8,200 nt of DNA from CBDVAK01 sp965371945. GTDB taxonomy: Bacteria > Pseudomonadota > Gammaproteobacteria > Competibacterales > JAHEDQ01. The stretch is from contig CBDVAK010000149.1 of NCBI GenBank assembly GCA_965371945.1, positions 1 to 8,200 on the forward strand, in the 5' to 3' direction. Positions 1-6,101 of the stretch are shown here, one piece after another. The position numbers were made by a program, and so were the translations under genes. Within the stretch, counting starts at the first letter, position 1. Each line of letters opens with the position of its first letter. Under the pieces are notes generated by a model that did not search any database, was not told where the DNA came from, and was given only the letters and a program-made list of their open reading frames with translations.

Positions 1-6
1 AACGAT

Positions 7-237
7 CTAATCGATGTTGCCCTTCTCGTGCTGGTCGTAGACATAACCACCCACAGCACCAGCCGCCGCACCGATGGCCGCGCCTGCCCCCCAGCTACCC
101 GTCATGGAGCCTATCAATGCGCCACCGGCGGCACCGATGCCGGCACCGCTAACAGTACGCGAACCCGTGGTACTGCCACATCCGGCGAGAATCGAACCTG
201 AGCCCAGCACCAACGCCAATACAAGCACTTTCTTCAT
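7..237 (-). CDS. Small glycine-zipper lipoprotein
   Basis: This is a 76-residue lipoprotein. The leader has two lysines, a hydrophobic core (4-18) and the lipobox Leu17-Ala-Gly-Cys20, so the mature protein is lipidated at Cys20. Residues 30-65 form a glycine-zipper stretch (GAGIGAAGGALIGS, GAGAAIGAAAGAVGGYVYD), with small residues at regular spacing that favour helix packing in or on a membrane. A short charged tail DQHEKGNID follows. Such proteins are common in Gram-negative envelopes and relatives include outer-membrane integrity factors; the precise role is unknown. The start ATG 237 has GGAG 11 bases upstream, a rather long spacing. No promoter is evident in the 61-base gap, so expression may depend on read-through of the terminator just upstream or on signals I cannot recognise. 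Confidence 0.85.
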   Translation of the reverse strand: MKKVLVLALVLGSGSILAGCGSTTGSRTVSGAGIGAAGGALIGSMTGSWGAGAAIGAAAGAVGGYVYDQHEKGNID

Positions 238-274
238 GATTTGCTATTCTCCAACTGCGAAACTGAATCCCACC

Positions 275-300
275 AAAAAAATTCGACGGCGCAGGCCATC
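275..300 (-). terminator. Intrinsic terminator after the Rap1a/Tai-like gene
   Basis: On the minus strand GATGGC-CTGC-GCCGTC forms a 6-bp stem (one G-U pair) with a 4-base loop. After GAA comes a run of seven Ts. The stem begins within the stop codon (TGA, 301-299), so the gene ends directly in its terminator. The stem is short, so some read-through into the lipoprotein gene is likely. Confidence 0.7.
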
Positions 301-700
301 ACTTGTCACATGGAAACCGCGCGCTCAGCGAGCGCAACAACCCGTCTACCGGCGGCTCACCCATGAGCGCGACGTCAGCGTTGTTTTGAGCGCCCCAGGC
401 CAGGAACACTACGCGAGCCTCTGCCAGGGTGGTACCCTCGGGAGTACAAGTCAGGCGCCTCATCTTGCCGGACGCAGTGATGGCATCGTGATACTCATGC
501 ACGCCCTCCATGAATCCGCGGCACATGTAAGTAGCAGCCACGAAATTCGGGTCCTCGTCGGTCGCCGCACAGAGCCGATACAAATCCCCGGTGGTATCCA
601 GGCTGAAATTGCTCTCCTCCACCGCTGCGCTACTGGCCCACGAAATTCCTGCCATCAGCGACACAGCCACCAACCTGGAAACAACGGACTGAACTTTCAT
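299..700 (-). CDS. Rap1a/Tai-family exported four-cysteine protein
   Basis: This 133-residue exported protein resembles the Rap1a/Tai family, whose named members are periplasmic immunity proteins against type VI secretion amidase effectors. A signal peptide covers about 1-26 (hydrophobic core near 10-20, cleavage near SSAA|VEE). The mature part follows the family pattern: TGDLYRLC (37-44), CRGFMEGV (60-67), CTPEGTTLAEARVVFLAW (85-102) and a C-terminal RFPC ending at Cys131. Its four cysteines (44, 60, 85, 131) suggest two disulfides. The start is ATG 700, with AGGA 8 bases upstream; a TTG codon just before it is not needed. It has its own promoter and a terminator. No effector or type VI gene is nearby, so an orphan immunity or general periplasmic role is possible. 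The family call is from pattern recognition; function is unproven. Confidence 0.7.
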   Translation of the reverse strand: MKVQSVVSRLVAVSLMAGISWASSAAVEESNFSLDTTGDLYRLCAATDEDPNFVAATYMCRGFMEGVHEYHDAITASGKMRRLTCTPEGTTLAEARVVFLAWGAQNNADVALMGEPPVDGLLRSLSARFPCDK

Positions 701-753
701 CAAGGACTTCCTCTCATATGTTGAATTACTGATACCCGGGGCCCACGACAGTG

Positions 754-782
754 ATTATCGAATATCTCGGTACTCCAGTCAC
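754..782 (-). promoter_or_regulatory. Sigma70-type promoter for the Rap1a/Tai-like gene
   Basis: On the minus strand GTGACT (782-777, four of six matches to TTGACA) is followed after exactly 17 bases by GATAAT (759-754, five of six matches to TATAAT). Transcription would begin near 747, leaving a leader of about 47 bases before the ATG at 700. It sits in the 141-base gap (701-841) after the large membrane-protein gene. I see no intrinsic terminator or other gene in that gap. Confidence 0.6.
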
Positions 783-841
783 GCCCCGCTACGATCACCC
801 GAACCCACAAGCTGCAACATCAACAATTGCCAGGCATGCCC

Positions 842-3310
842 CTATATGGTGGGCGTTTTCGGGAAGTTCAAGGCCGCCACCACGTAAAACATGGTAGCGC
901 CGACCACGACGGCATTGAAGCCATAGTGAATCGCAATCATCGTGGCGAGGACGGTGCTGACGACGGAGGTGCAACCATTGATACCCCATGCCCAGGGGAT
1001 CAGGGTCGGCGCATGTCTTCCCAGCTCTGACAGACCCATGGAAAATGGCATGCCCATACAAAAAGCAAGCGGCGCGATGACAACGATGCTTATCAGAATT
1101 CTCGCAATATCAGGAAGTTGAATAAACGTATCGAAGACAGATGGCAAGACGAGCATGTACACACCGCTGAGGACCACCAGAAATGCGACCGGTCGCATGA
1201 TCCCCGCCCGGTATGGATCGGTTGCCGCCACCATCATTCTTCTGTGTACAAACGCACTTCCCAGCCCCGCGAAAATCAGGAAGGCGGTCAGTGCAACGGC
1301 GATGGCGTACAGGGGATCATGCAGAAACAGGGTCAGTTTTTGTATGAAGGCGATCTCAATAAACAGAAAGCCAGGGCCAAGCGCGGCAAAATACACGAAG
1401 ATACGACGGGTCCCCATTGTTTTTGCGCCTGTTATAGCCTGCCCGCGTAGAAAAACGAGCGGCACCAGTATCAGCACGATGCTGGCAATGCCTGCCTGCA
1501 TGAGGGTGGCAACCAGGATCAGATAACCTGTGTCCAGCAACGGTACACCGCCCTCGCCGTAACGCCCTGCGATCTCGGACAATGTGCCCCACCGGAAAAA
1601 GCTGAAGAAGAAGGGCTGGTTGTCCGTCGATGGGTTCAGATTGAACTTGTAATCCGCCAGGAACCGCTCTCTGCTGTCACCGAGCAACGCTTTGGCGCCC
1701 TGGTAGAAATAAGGCTTCGACAGGATATTGAACCGATTTGCCTCCATCGGCGACATGGCTGGAAGCCAAGCGATGTCGAAAGAGTTGTCGGCGCAAAACT
1801 TTCTGATCCCGGCAAGCTCCGAAGGAGCAAACGGGCCGTTTTTCACTAGCAGCGTGCTGGTCTGCCATCCTCGAATGAGTGCCAGGCGTTGACCGATCCC
1901 GGTCACTCCGAGACGCTCCAGAGCCTGCACTGCCGTCGCAAATACCTTGAGCGAGTCCCGCGGCGGGATCTTCACCCAGCGATTGACAGCCAGTAGTCCG
2001 CCTGGCGCCAAATGACTCAGGTATTCCTCGAATGCCTCGAGCGTGTACGAGTAGTCCTCGCCAAGTGTTTGAAGTCCGGTCGCGGAGCTGCCGTAACTGT
2101 CGAGTGAAGGGATCTGGATAAGGTCGTAGCTTCGTTGACTGCTGGCCACGAACCCGCGTGCCTCGGCAGTGATCACCCGGACTCGGTCATCCCGGTAGAT
2201 CCAGCCTCCGGACTGCGCATACTCGTCGCTGACCAGGGCAACGATCTGCGGGTTGAGTTCAACCGCATCAACATGTCCTGCGCCAAGTTGCAGCGCCTGC
2301 AGCACCATGGCGCCGCCGCCTGTGCCCAGGATCAACGTATCATCGGGTCTGTTCAGGTAGTAGGGCAGCGCCGAAGTCAAACGGCCGAGATACTCGAGCG
2401 ATGCCCCTTCCTCGTTGGTTCGGGTGATGGCGGACGGACCGTTGCCATCGACAAACAGCCCGAGTTGTGCCGGCGGCCCGGTTTGCGCATTGAGGCTCAG
2501 TCCCGGGGCATGCCGCAAAGGAACGACATCGTTGCCAACGATGTCGATCAGCCCCAACGGACTGGAGCGCCGCGCCAGAACCTGGCTGCCGGTTATTCGC
2601 AGCGTCTGACTGAGATCCTTGTAGGGCGACATCTTCAAGCCAATCCAGTGAGCCGGAACAGCAAGGGGAATAACAGCGAGACTTGCGAGCAAGACCCAGG
2701 TGGCACGGGACGACACCCGGCACTCGTAGGCGCCAACCATCGCAGTGGCCAGACCCAGCACCGACAATGCCTGCAATGCCCGCATGGGAAACAGCACGAA
2801 CAGCAAAGCCACGATGGCAAGGCTGCCGAGTCCGGCACCGATCAGGTCAGCGGCATAGATGGCGGGCAGCCGGGTGCGAAATTCCAGGAAGGCCAGACCA
2901 ATGGCATTGGCAGCAAAGAAAAATGGTAGTGACAGGAGCAAATATATCGCGGCCAGATTCCGCCACTGTCTGGCACTGTAGAGAATTTCCTCGGGGCTGA
3001 AATCGATGGATTGGGCAACCAGAAAACAAACCAGTGTCGAGGCACCGAACAGCAACAGGTTGGCAATGAAACTGGCGCGATAATGGGTTCGCAAGACTTG
3101 CTGTGCCAGCGCCAGGAACGTGCCACTTGCACCATACCCCAGCAGGGCAAGGCTGATGATCATAAAAGCGTAGTGATGCCACTGAACAATCGCAAAGAGC
3201 CGGGTCAACAACACTTCGTAGGCGAGTGCGGTTGCCGACAACAGGGAGACGGAATAGAGCGGCAGGCGGTTATTCCCCGCGTTTTCTGAAGAATGCGGGT
3301 TAATGCTCAC
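842..3310 (-). CDS. Polytopic membrane protein with spermidine-synthase-like Rossmann domain
   Basis: This is a large 822-residue inner-membrane protein in three parts. The first is a run of hydrophobic helices at about 18-220. The second is a soluble SAM-binding-like (SpeE-like) domain at about 225-560. The third is a second membrane block at about 590-815, ending in PWAWGINGCTSVVSTVLAT (772-790), typical of membrane-bound 'spermidine synthase-like' proteins. The central domain has a Gly-rich loop LILGTGGGAMV (326-336) and acidic DAVELNP (348-354) like SAM-binding folds. However, where aminopropyltransferases have D-x-x-D around the catalytic Asp, it reads IPSLDSYG (400-407), with Pro in place of the first Asp. 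True spermidine synthesis is therefore unlikely; transfer or export of a SAM-derived group is possible. The start is GTG at 3310, since the frame closes at a TGA two codons upstream. It overlaps pcm by 11 bases, so the two are coupled. Confidence 0.8.
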   Translation of the reverse strand: MSINPHSSENAGNNRLPLYSVSLLSATALAYEVLLTRLFAIVQWHHYAFMIISLALLGYGASGTFLALAQQVLRTHYRASFIANLLLFGASTLVCFLVAQSIDFSPEEILYSARQWRNLAAIYLLLSLPFFFAANAIGLAFLEFRTRLPAIYAADLIGAGLGSLAIVALLFVLFPMRALQALSVLGLATAMVGAYECRVSSRATWVLLASLAVIPLAVPAHWIGLKMSPYKDLSQTLRITGSQVLARRSSPLGLIDIVGNDVVPLRHAPGLSLNAQTGPPAQLGLFVDGNGPSAITRTNEEGASLEYLGRLTSALPYYLNRPDDTLILGTGGGAMVLQALQLGAGHVDAVELNPQIVALVSDEYAQSGGWIYRDDRVRVITAEARGFVASSQRSYDLIQIPSLDSYGSSATGLQTLGEDYSYTLEAFEEYLSHLAPGGLLAVNRWVKIPPRDSLKVFATAVQALERLGVTGIGQRLALIRGWQTSTLLVKNGPFAPSELAGIRKFCADNSFDIAWLPAMSPMEANRFNILSKPYFYQGAKALLGDSRERFLADYKFNLNPSTDNQPFFFSFFRWGTLSEIAGRYGEGGVPLLDTGYLILVATLMQAGIASIVLILVPLVFLRGQAITGAKTMGTRRIFVYFAALGPGFLFIEIAFIQKLTLFLHDPLYAIAVALTAFLIFAGLGSAFVHRRMMVAATDPYRAGIMRPVAFLVVLSGVYMLVLPSVFDTFIQLPDIARILISIVVIAPLAFCMGMPFSMGLSELGRHAPTLIPWAWGINGCTSVVSTVLATMIAIHYGFNAVVVGATMFYVVAALNFPKTPTI
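2524..2546. repeat. Perfect 10-bp inverted repeat with 3-base loop
   Basis: The arms CGACATCGTT and AACGATGTCG are exact reverse complements around GCC. They lie inside the SpeE-like gene, where they encode D-I-V-G-N-D-V. An RNA hairpin would form in the coding message. No T run follows, so it is not an intrinsic terminator. Confidence 0.7.
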
Positions 3311-4031
3311 CAGTCAAAGGCACGAATCGCACCGGCAGGATCTGCCGGGTTGTAACCTGTCCGTCCTCGCTCTTACTGATCAATACCAGCTGCTGGGTGA
3401 GAAAGCGACTGCCCACCGGGATAATCATCCGGCCACCCGGTCTGAGTTGACGGATCAACGGCGGCGGGACATGGCTTGCCGCAGCGGTCACGACGATGGC
3501 ATCGAATGGTGCCTGTTCTTCCCACCCGTAGTAGCCGTCACCTATGCGACTTTCAATATTCCCATAACCAAGACGCGAGAACTTTTCCTTAGCATCTCTG
3601 GCCAGCGGTTCGATAATTTCAATCGTGTGTACGCTACTGATGAGCTGACCCAGGATGGCAGCCTGATAACCGGATCCGGTGCCGATCTCCAGCACCCGGT
3701 CAGTCGGCTGCAAGCGCAGCAGATCAGTCATAATCGCGACGATATACGGTTGTGAGATGGTCTGGCCATGACCGATCGGTAGTGGCCGGTTTTCGTAGGC
3801 ATTTGATAGCTGGTCGGCCGGCACAAACTCGTGCCGCGGGACTGTCGCCATCGCGTCGATGACGCGCTGGTCCAGCGCTTCCTTGTCAAGATAAAGGCTG
3901 GTCTCACGTACACCGGTTTCGATGGTATCGATCATGGCCGCACGTTCGGCGCCATAATCGGCCATCGATGCAGCGGTGGAGAAGAGCAGGAAAATGCTCA
4001 GACAGCAAACAAGTGGAACAGATGCTCGCAT
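3300..4031 (-). CDS. pcm: Protein-L-isoaspartate O-methyltransferase with signal peptide
   Basis: Pcm methylates L-isoaspartyl residues in damaged proteins using S-adenosylmethionine, which starts their repair. The protein is 243 residues against about 208 in E. coli; the extra length is an N-terminal leader. The leader has Arg2, a hydrophobic core at about 5-19 and a likely cleavage site SMA|DY after residue 24. The enzyme part is complete: RHEFVP (66-71), ENRPLPIGHGQTISQPYIVA (the Pcm-specific block, 80-99), the SAM-binding loop VLEIGTGSGYQ (113-123), acidic VHTIEII, GDGYYGW (164-170) and LRPGGRMIIPVG. Normal Pcm is cytoplasmic, so this form is expected in the periplasm or anchored by its leader. 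It overlaps the next gene by 11 bases. The start ATG has no strong ribosome site but is the only one that gives a full leader. Enzyme identity is firm; location is inferred. Confidence 0.93.
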   Translation of the reverse strand: MRASVPLVCCLSIFLLFSTAASMADYGAERAAMIDTIETGVRETSLYLDKEALDQRVIDAMATVPRHEFVPADQLSNAYENRPLPIGHGQTISQPYIVAIMTDLLRLQPTDRVLEIGTGSGYQAAILGQLISSVHTIEIIEPLARDAKEKFSRLGYGNIESRIGDGYYGWEEQAPFDAIVVTAAASHVPPPLIRQLRPGGRMIIPVGSRFLTQQLVLISKSEDGQVTTRQILPVRFVPLTGEH

Positions 4032-4063
4032 GACACTGTGATGACCAAGACCGTGACAGATTC

Positions 4064-4069
4064 AGTATA
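4064..4069 (-). promoter_or_regulatory. Possible -10 element upstream of pcm
   Basis: The 125-base gap between the cytochrome stop and the pcm start contains TATACT on the minus strand, about 32 bases before the pcm ATG. It matches the sigma70 -10 consensus at five of six positions. No convincing -35 element lies 16-18 bases upstream and there is no extended -10 TG, so this is a weak call. The gap shows nothing else, and no intrinsic terminator follows the cytochrome gene. Confidence 0.3.
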
Positions 4070-4156
4070 TACCCACGGCGCACCGGTTTTCGGCCTCCAT
4101 CGCACACACCTTGCCGTGACCTCACTCCGATTGTTGATGGATACGACCTGCCCTCG

Positions 4157-4645
4157 CTACTGCAGTCGGTAACCATCGTGGCAGGCGACACAGCTCGCGG
4201 TGACTTCCGCAAGTGCACCCAGCGCGGCACTCAGATCACCGCTTACCGACGCGTCGGTGGCCGCCCGGGCAAAGCGTGAGGCATTGCGGTGCATCTCGGT
4301 GCCCGCCGCCTGCATCCCCGCGGGCATGAACTTGGAGGCTTGCTTCGCCCCGTGCATCTCCAGTGACGACATGCCGAGTCGCTGTTCGGCGATCTCGGCA
4401 GCCTCGTCGTATTGTTCGTTGGCCAGGTACTGCTGAATCTTCTGTAGCGTCAGCAGATGGTCACGCATGTTGCTCAGAGTGTGCACCTTCATCTGCTCCG
4501 GGTACTGCACCAGTTCCCGGTCATCGCCGGCAACGGCCGGCTGATGCATGGTGCCGTGCTCCATCTGTCCACTCTGCTGGGCGGCTGCGGTTCCAGCAAG
4601 GATGATGGTCAGGGCGAGCGCGGGCAGACCTGTTCGGAATCTCAT
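4157..4645 (-). CDS. Exported cytochrome c'-like monohaem protein
   Basis: This is a small periplasmic c-type cytochrome of 162 residues. A signal peptide is clear: Arg residues near the start, a hydrophobic core (about 7-19) and AAA|QQ as the likely cleavage site after residue 22. The mature part is predicted helical and ends in a single haem-attachment motif, Cys152-Val-Ala-Cys155-His156, followed by DGYRLQ at the very C-terminus, as in class II cytochromes c'. The middle is rich in Met and His (MEHGTMH, EMHG, EMHR). Function could be electron transfer or small-ligand (NO/CO) binding; the sequence does not decide. ATG 4645 is preferred, 9 bases after AGGA; GTG 4648 directly before it is also possible. 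It follows the thioesterase by about 16 bases, so it is probably on the same transcript. Class assignment is moderate; the haem motif is certain. Confidence 0.85.
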   Translation of the reverse strand: MRFRTGLPALALTIILAGTAAAQQSGQMEHGTMHQPAVAGDDRELVQYPEQMKVHTLSNMRDHLLTLQKIQQYLANEQYDEAAEIAEQRLGMSSLEMHGAKQASKFMPAGMQAAGTEMHRNASRFARAATDASVSGDLSAALGALAEVTASCVACHDGYRLQ

Positions 4646-4661
4646 CACATGGTTTCCTGTG

Positions 4662-5093
4662 TCACTGGGAGGGCGGCGATAGCATGGGCTCGAGGGCCCG
4701 GCGAATCAATTCCGGCATCGCTGCCGCCTTGCGCGTGACCGGATCGAAAAATACCTCGGTGACCTCGTACGTCGCATGCACCTCGCCGCTGTCGACGTGC
4801 ATCATGTGCTCCTGGAAGGTACAGCTCTTGCCACCAAGGCGCGTGAGTGCGCAGTCGATCACGATCAGGTCGCCCGCCACCAGTTCCTTCCTGAATTCGG
4901 TGGTGGCACGGGCGGTCACGGTGTGGACGCCGAACTCTTGCTCCATTTTCTGCAGGCTGCCCCAAAACGCGGGCCAGATATGATAGGCGCCGTCGTCAAA
5001 AAAGTGAGCATACCAACGTACATTCATGTGGCCAAATGAATCGCAATGCCAGGGATGAACGACGCCCCTGAGAACCTCTCTCGATTGTGACAA
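4662..5093 (-). CDS. Acyl-CoA thioesterase, hot-dog fold (4HBT/YbgC-like)
   Basis: This 143-residue cytoplasmic protein is of the 4-hydroxybenzoyl-CoA thioesterase/YbgC class, which hydrolyses acyl-CoA thioesters. The N-terminal motif HPWHCDSFGHMNVRWYAHFF places the expected catalytic Asp at residue 18, with the Gly-His-Met-Asn turn (21-24) before the central hot-dog helix. The rest (FRKELVAGDLIVIDCALTRLG and a C-terminal ATYEVTEVFFDPVTRKAAAMP) fits the beta-sheet of the fold. The start is TTG at 5093, 7 bases after AGGAG; the ATG at 5100 is out of frame and abuts that AGGAG. It lies 39 bases downstream of kdsB with no terminator between, so it may be co-transcribed. The substrate is unknown; a link to acyl chains for the envelope is only a guess. 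Confidence 0.85.
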   Translation of the reverse strand: MSQSREVLRGVVHPWHCDSFGHMNVRWYAHFFDDGAYHIWPAFWGSLQKMEQEFGVHTVTARATTEFRKELVAGDLIVIDCALTRLGGKSCTFQEHMMHVDSGEVHATYEVTEVFFDPVTRKAAAMPELIRRALEPMLSPPSQ

Positions 5094-5100
5094 CCGACAT

Positions 5101-5105
5101 CTCCT
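5101..5105 (-). promoter_or_regulatory. Shine-Dalgarno site deciding a TTG start
   Basis: AGGAG is 7 bases from the TTG at 5093 that opens the thioesterase frame. An ATG at 5100 touches the site directly, a spacing too short for good initiation, and it reads out of frame. The spacing supports TTG as the start. Confidence 0.7.
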
Positions 5106-5132
5106 GTTTCCCTGCCAACCCCAACAGCCTGT

Positions 5133-5909
5133 TCAGCAAAATGCCGCGTTGACCCGAATCAGGTCGGCTTCGGTATCCACCCCGACCGGCGGTACCCGGA
5201 CCGCCTCATCCACATGTATGGCGATGCCGTGCCAGATCGCGCGCAGTTGTTCCAATGACTCGACCTGCTCCATGGGGCTGGCGGACAAGCCTGGATAGCA
5301 TCGCAGCACTCCCACCCGGTAGGCATACAAACCGATGTGGCGATAGTAGCCGCCGTCCACCGGCAAGCCACCCGCGGCAGCCGCAAATTCTTCGCGATGC
5401 CAGGGAATCGGAGCACGGCTGAAGTAGAGTCCGAAATTGCGCCGGTCACGCACCACCTTGACGACATGGGGATCAAACAATTCCCGGGATTCGTGTATCG
5501 GTGTGCAGATCGTGCTCATCCCGGCATCGGGATGATGCACCAGGTTGCTGGCCACCTGCCGAATCACCTCGGGGGGCATCTGCGGCTCGTCACCCTGCAC
5601 GTTGACGACGATGGTGTCGTCCGGCCAGTTCAACAGTTCGGCCGCCTCCGCCAGCCGCTCGGTACCGCTGCCATGCCCGCTACCCGTCATCACCACCTGG
5701 GCGCCATGGCTTTCCGCCGCCCGGCGAATACGCTCATCATCAGTGGCGATCACCACGCTTTCCGCCCCGCTTTCCCGGGCACGGTCATAGACATGGCAGA
5801 TCATCGGCAGGTCGCCGATCTCACGCAGCGGCTTGCCCGGCAGCCGGCTCGACTGGTAGCGCGCCGGAATCGCGACCTGAAATCGGATATCCAGACCGAT
5901 CACCCTCAA
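5133..5909 (-). CDS. kdsB: 3-deoxy-manno-octulosonate cytidylyltransferase (CMP-Kdo synthetase)
   Basis: KdsB activates Kdo with CTP to give CMP-Kdo, the donor used to attach Kdo to lipid A in the cytoplasm. The protein is 258 residues (E. coli 248). It shows the family blocks in order: IPARYQSSRLPGKPL near the N-terminus (nucleotide-binding loop), ATDDERI, GSGTERLAEA, VNVQGDEP (metal and nucleotide binding), VVKVV, YFSRAPIPW, RHIGLYAYR, MEQVESLEQLR and a C-terminal VDTEADLIRV. The start is not ATG: TTG at 5909 overlaps the ycaR stop as TTGA, and GTG at 5903 is an alternative that would shorten it by two residues. No strong Shine-Dalgarno site precedes either, which fits translational coupling. 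With lpxK two genes upstream, this is an LPS-precursor operon. Confidence 0.97.
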   Translation of the reverse strand: MRVIGLDIRFQVAIPARYQSSRLPGKPLREIGDLPMICHVYDRARESGAESVVIATDDERIRRAAESHGAQVVMTGSGHGSGTERLAEAAELLNWPDDTIVVNVQGDEPQMPPEVIRQVASNLVHHPDAGMSTICTPIHESRELFDPHVVKVVRDRRNFGLYFSRAPIPWHREEFAAAAGGLPVDGGYYRHIGLYAYRVGVLRCYPGLSASPMEQVESLEQLRAIWHGIAIHVDEAVRVPPVGVDTEADLIRVNAAFC

Positions 5910-6097
5910 TCGCGCAGGGCGGCTACTTCTTCAGCACTCATGGTGCGCGCCTCTTCTTCCAGCATCACCGGGATGCCGTCACGAATGGGATAGGCCAGCC
6001 GACTCGCCTTGCACTGCAATTCATCGCGTTTCTTGTCATAAATCAGCGATGCCTTGGTGACCGGGCACACCAGGATATCCAGCAGCTTCTTGTCCAT
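5906..6097 (-). CDS. ycaR: Trm112/UPF0434 (YcaR) family small protein
   Basis: This is a 63-residue member of the Trm112-like UPF0434 family, found next to lpxK and kdsB in many Gammaproteobacteria. In eukaryotes and archaea, Trm112 is a zinc-binding activator of methyltransferases; the bacterial role is not settled. It starts MDKKLLDILVCPV and carries the signature SRLAYPIRDGIPVMLEEEAR. The ATG at 6097 matches the family start. An in-frame ATG at 6109 (adding MIES) would overlap the lpxK stop by 8 bases and has GGGGGA directly before it, so it cannot be excluded. Only two cysteines remain (C11, C29): the usual CPxC is CPVT here, so a zinc site is doubtful. The stop overlaps the proposed kdsB start by 3 bases within TTGA. 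Confidence 0.92.
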   Translation of the reverse strand: MDKKLLDILVCPVTKASLIYDKKRDELQCKASRLAYPIRDGIPVMLEEEARTMSAEEVAALRD

Positions 6098-6101
6098 CGA
6101 C

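Noticed and set aside
74..724. Plus-strand open frame of 216 codons at the left end
   Set aside because: It runs antisense through two genes with clear signal sequences and across a terminator, and has no recognisable domain.
731..745. GC-rich CCCGGGGCCC cluster as a terminator
   Set aside because: There is no usable stem with loop and no T run on the minus strand, and it lies downstream of the proposed promoter start.
2135..2929. Long plus-strand open frame of 264 codons opposite the SpeE-like gene
   Set aside because: It is fully antisense to a clear membrane-protein gene, lacks hydrophobic or family patterns and is rich in Gln, Arg and His, as expected of a shadow frame in GC-rich DNA.
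3669..3680. 12-base perfect palindrome ACCGGATCCGGT
   Set aside because: It encodes the conserved T-G-S-G of the Pcm SAM loop; the palindrome is a side effect of these codons.
5123..5133. AACAGCCTGTT inverted repeat between kdsB and the thioesterase gene
   Set aside because: The arms are 5 bases with a 1-base centre, too short to be a terminator, and there is no evidence for an operator.
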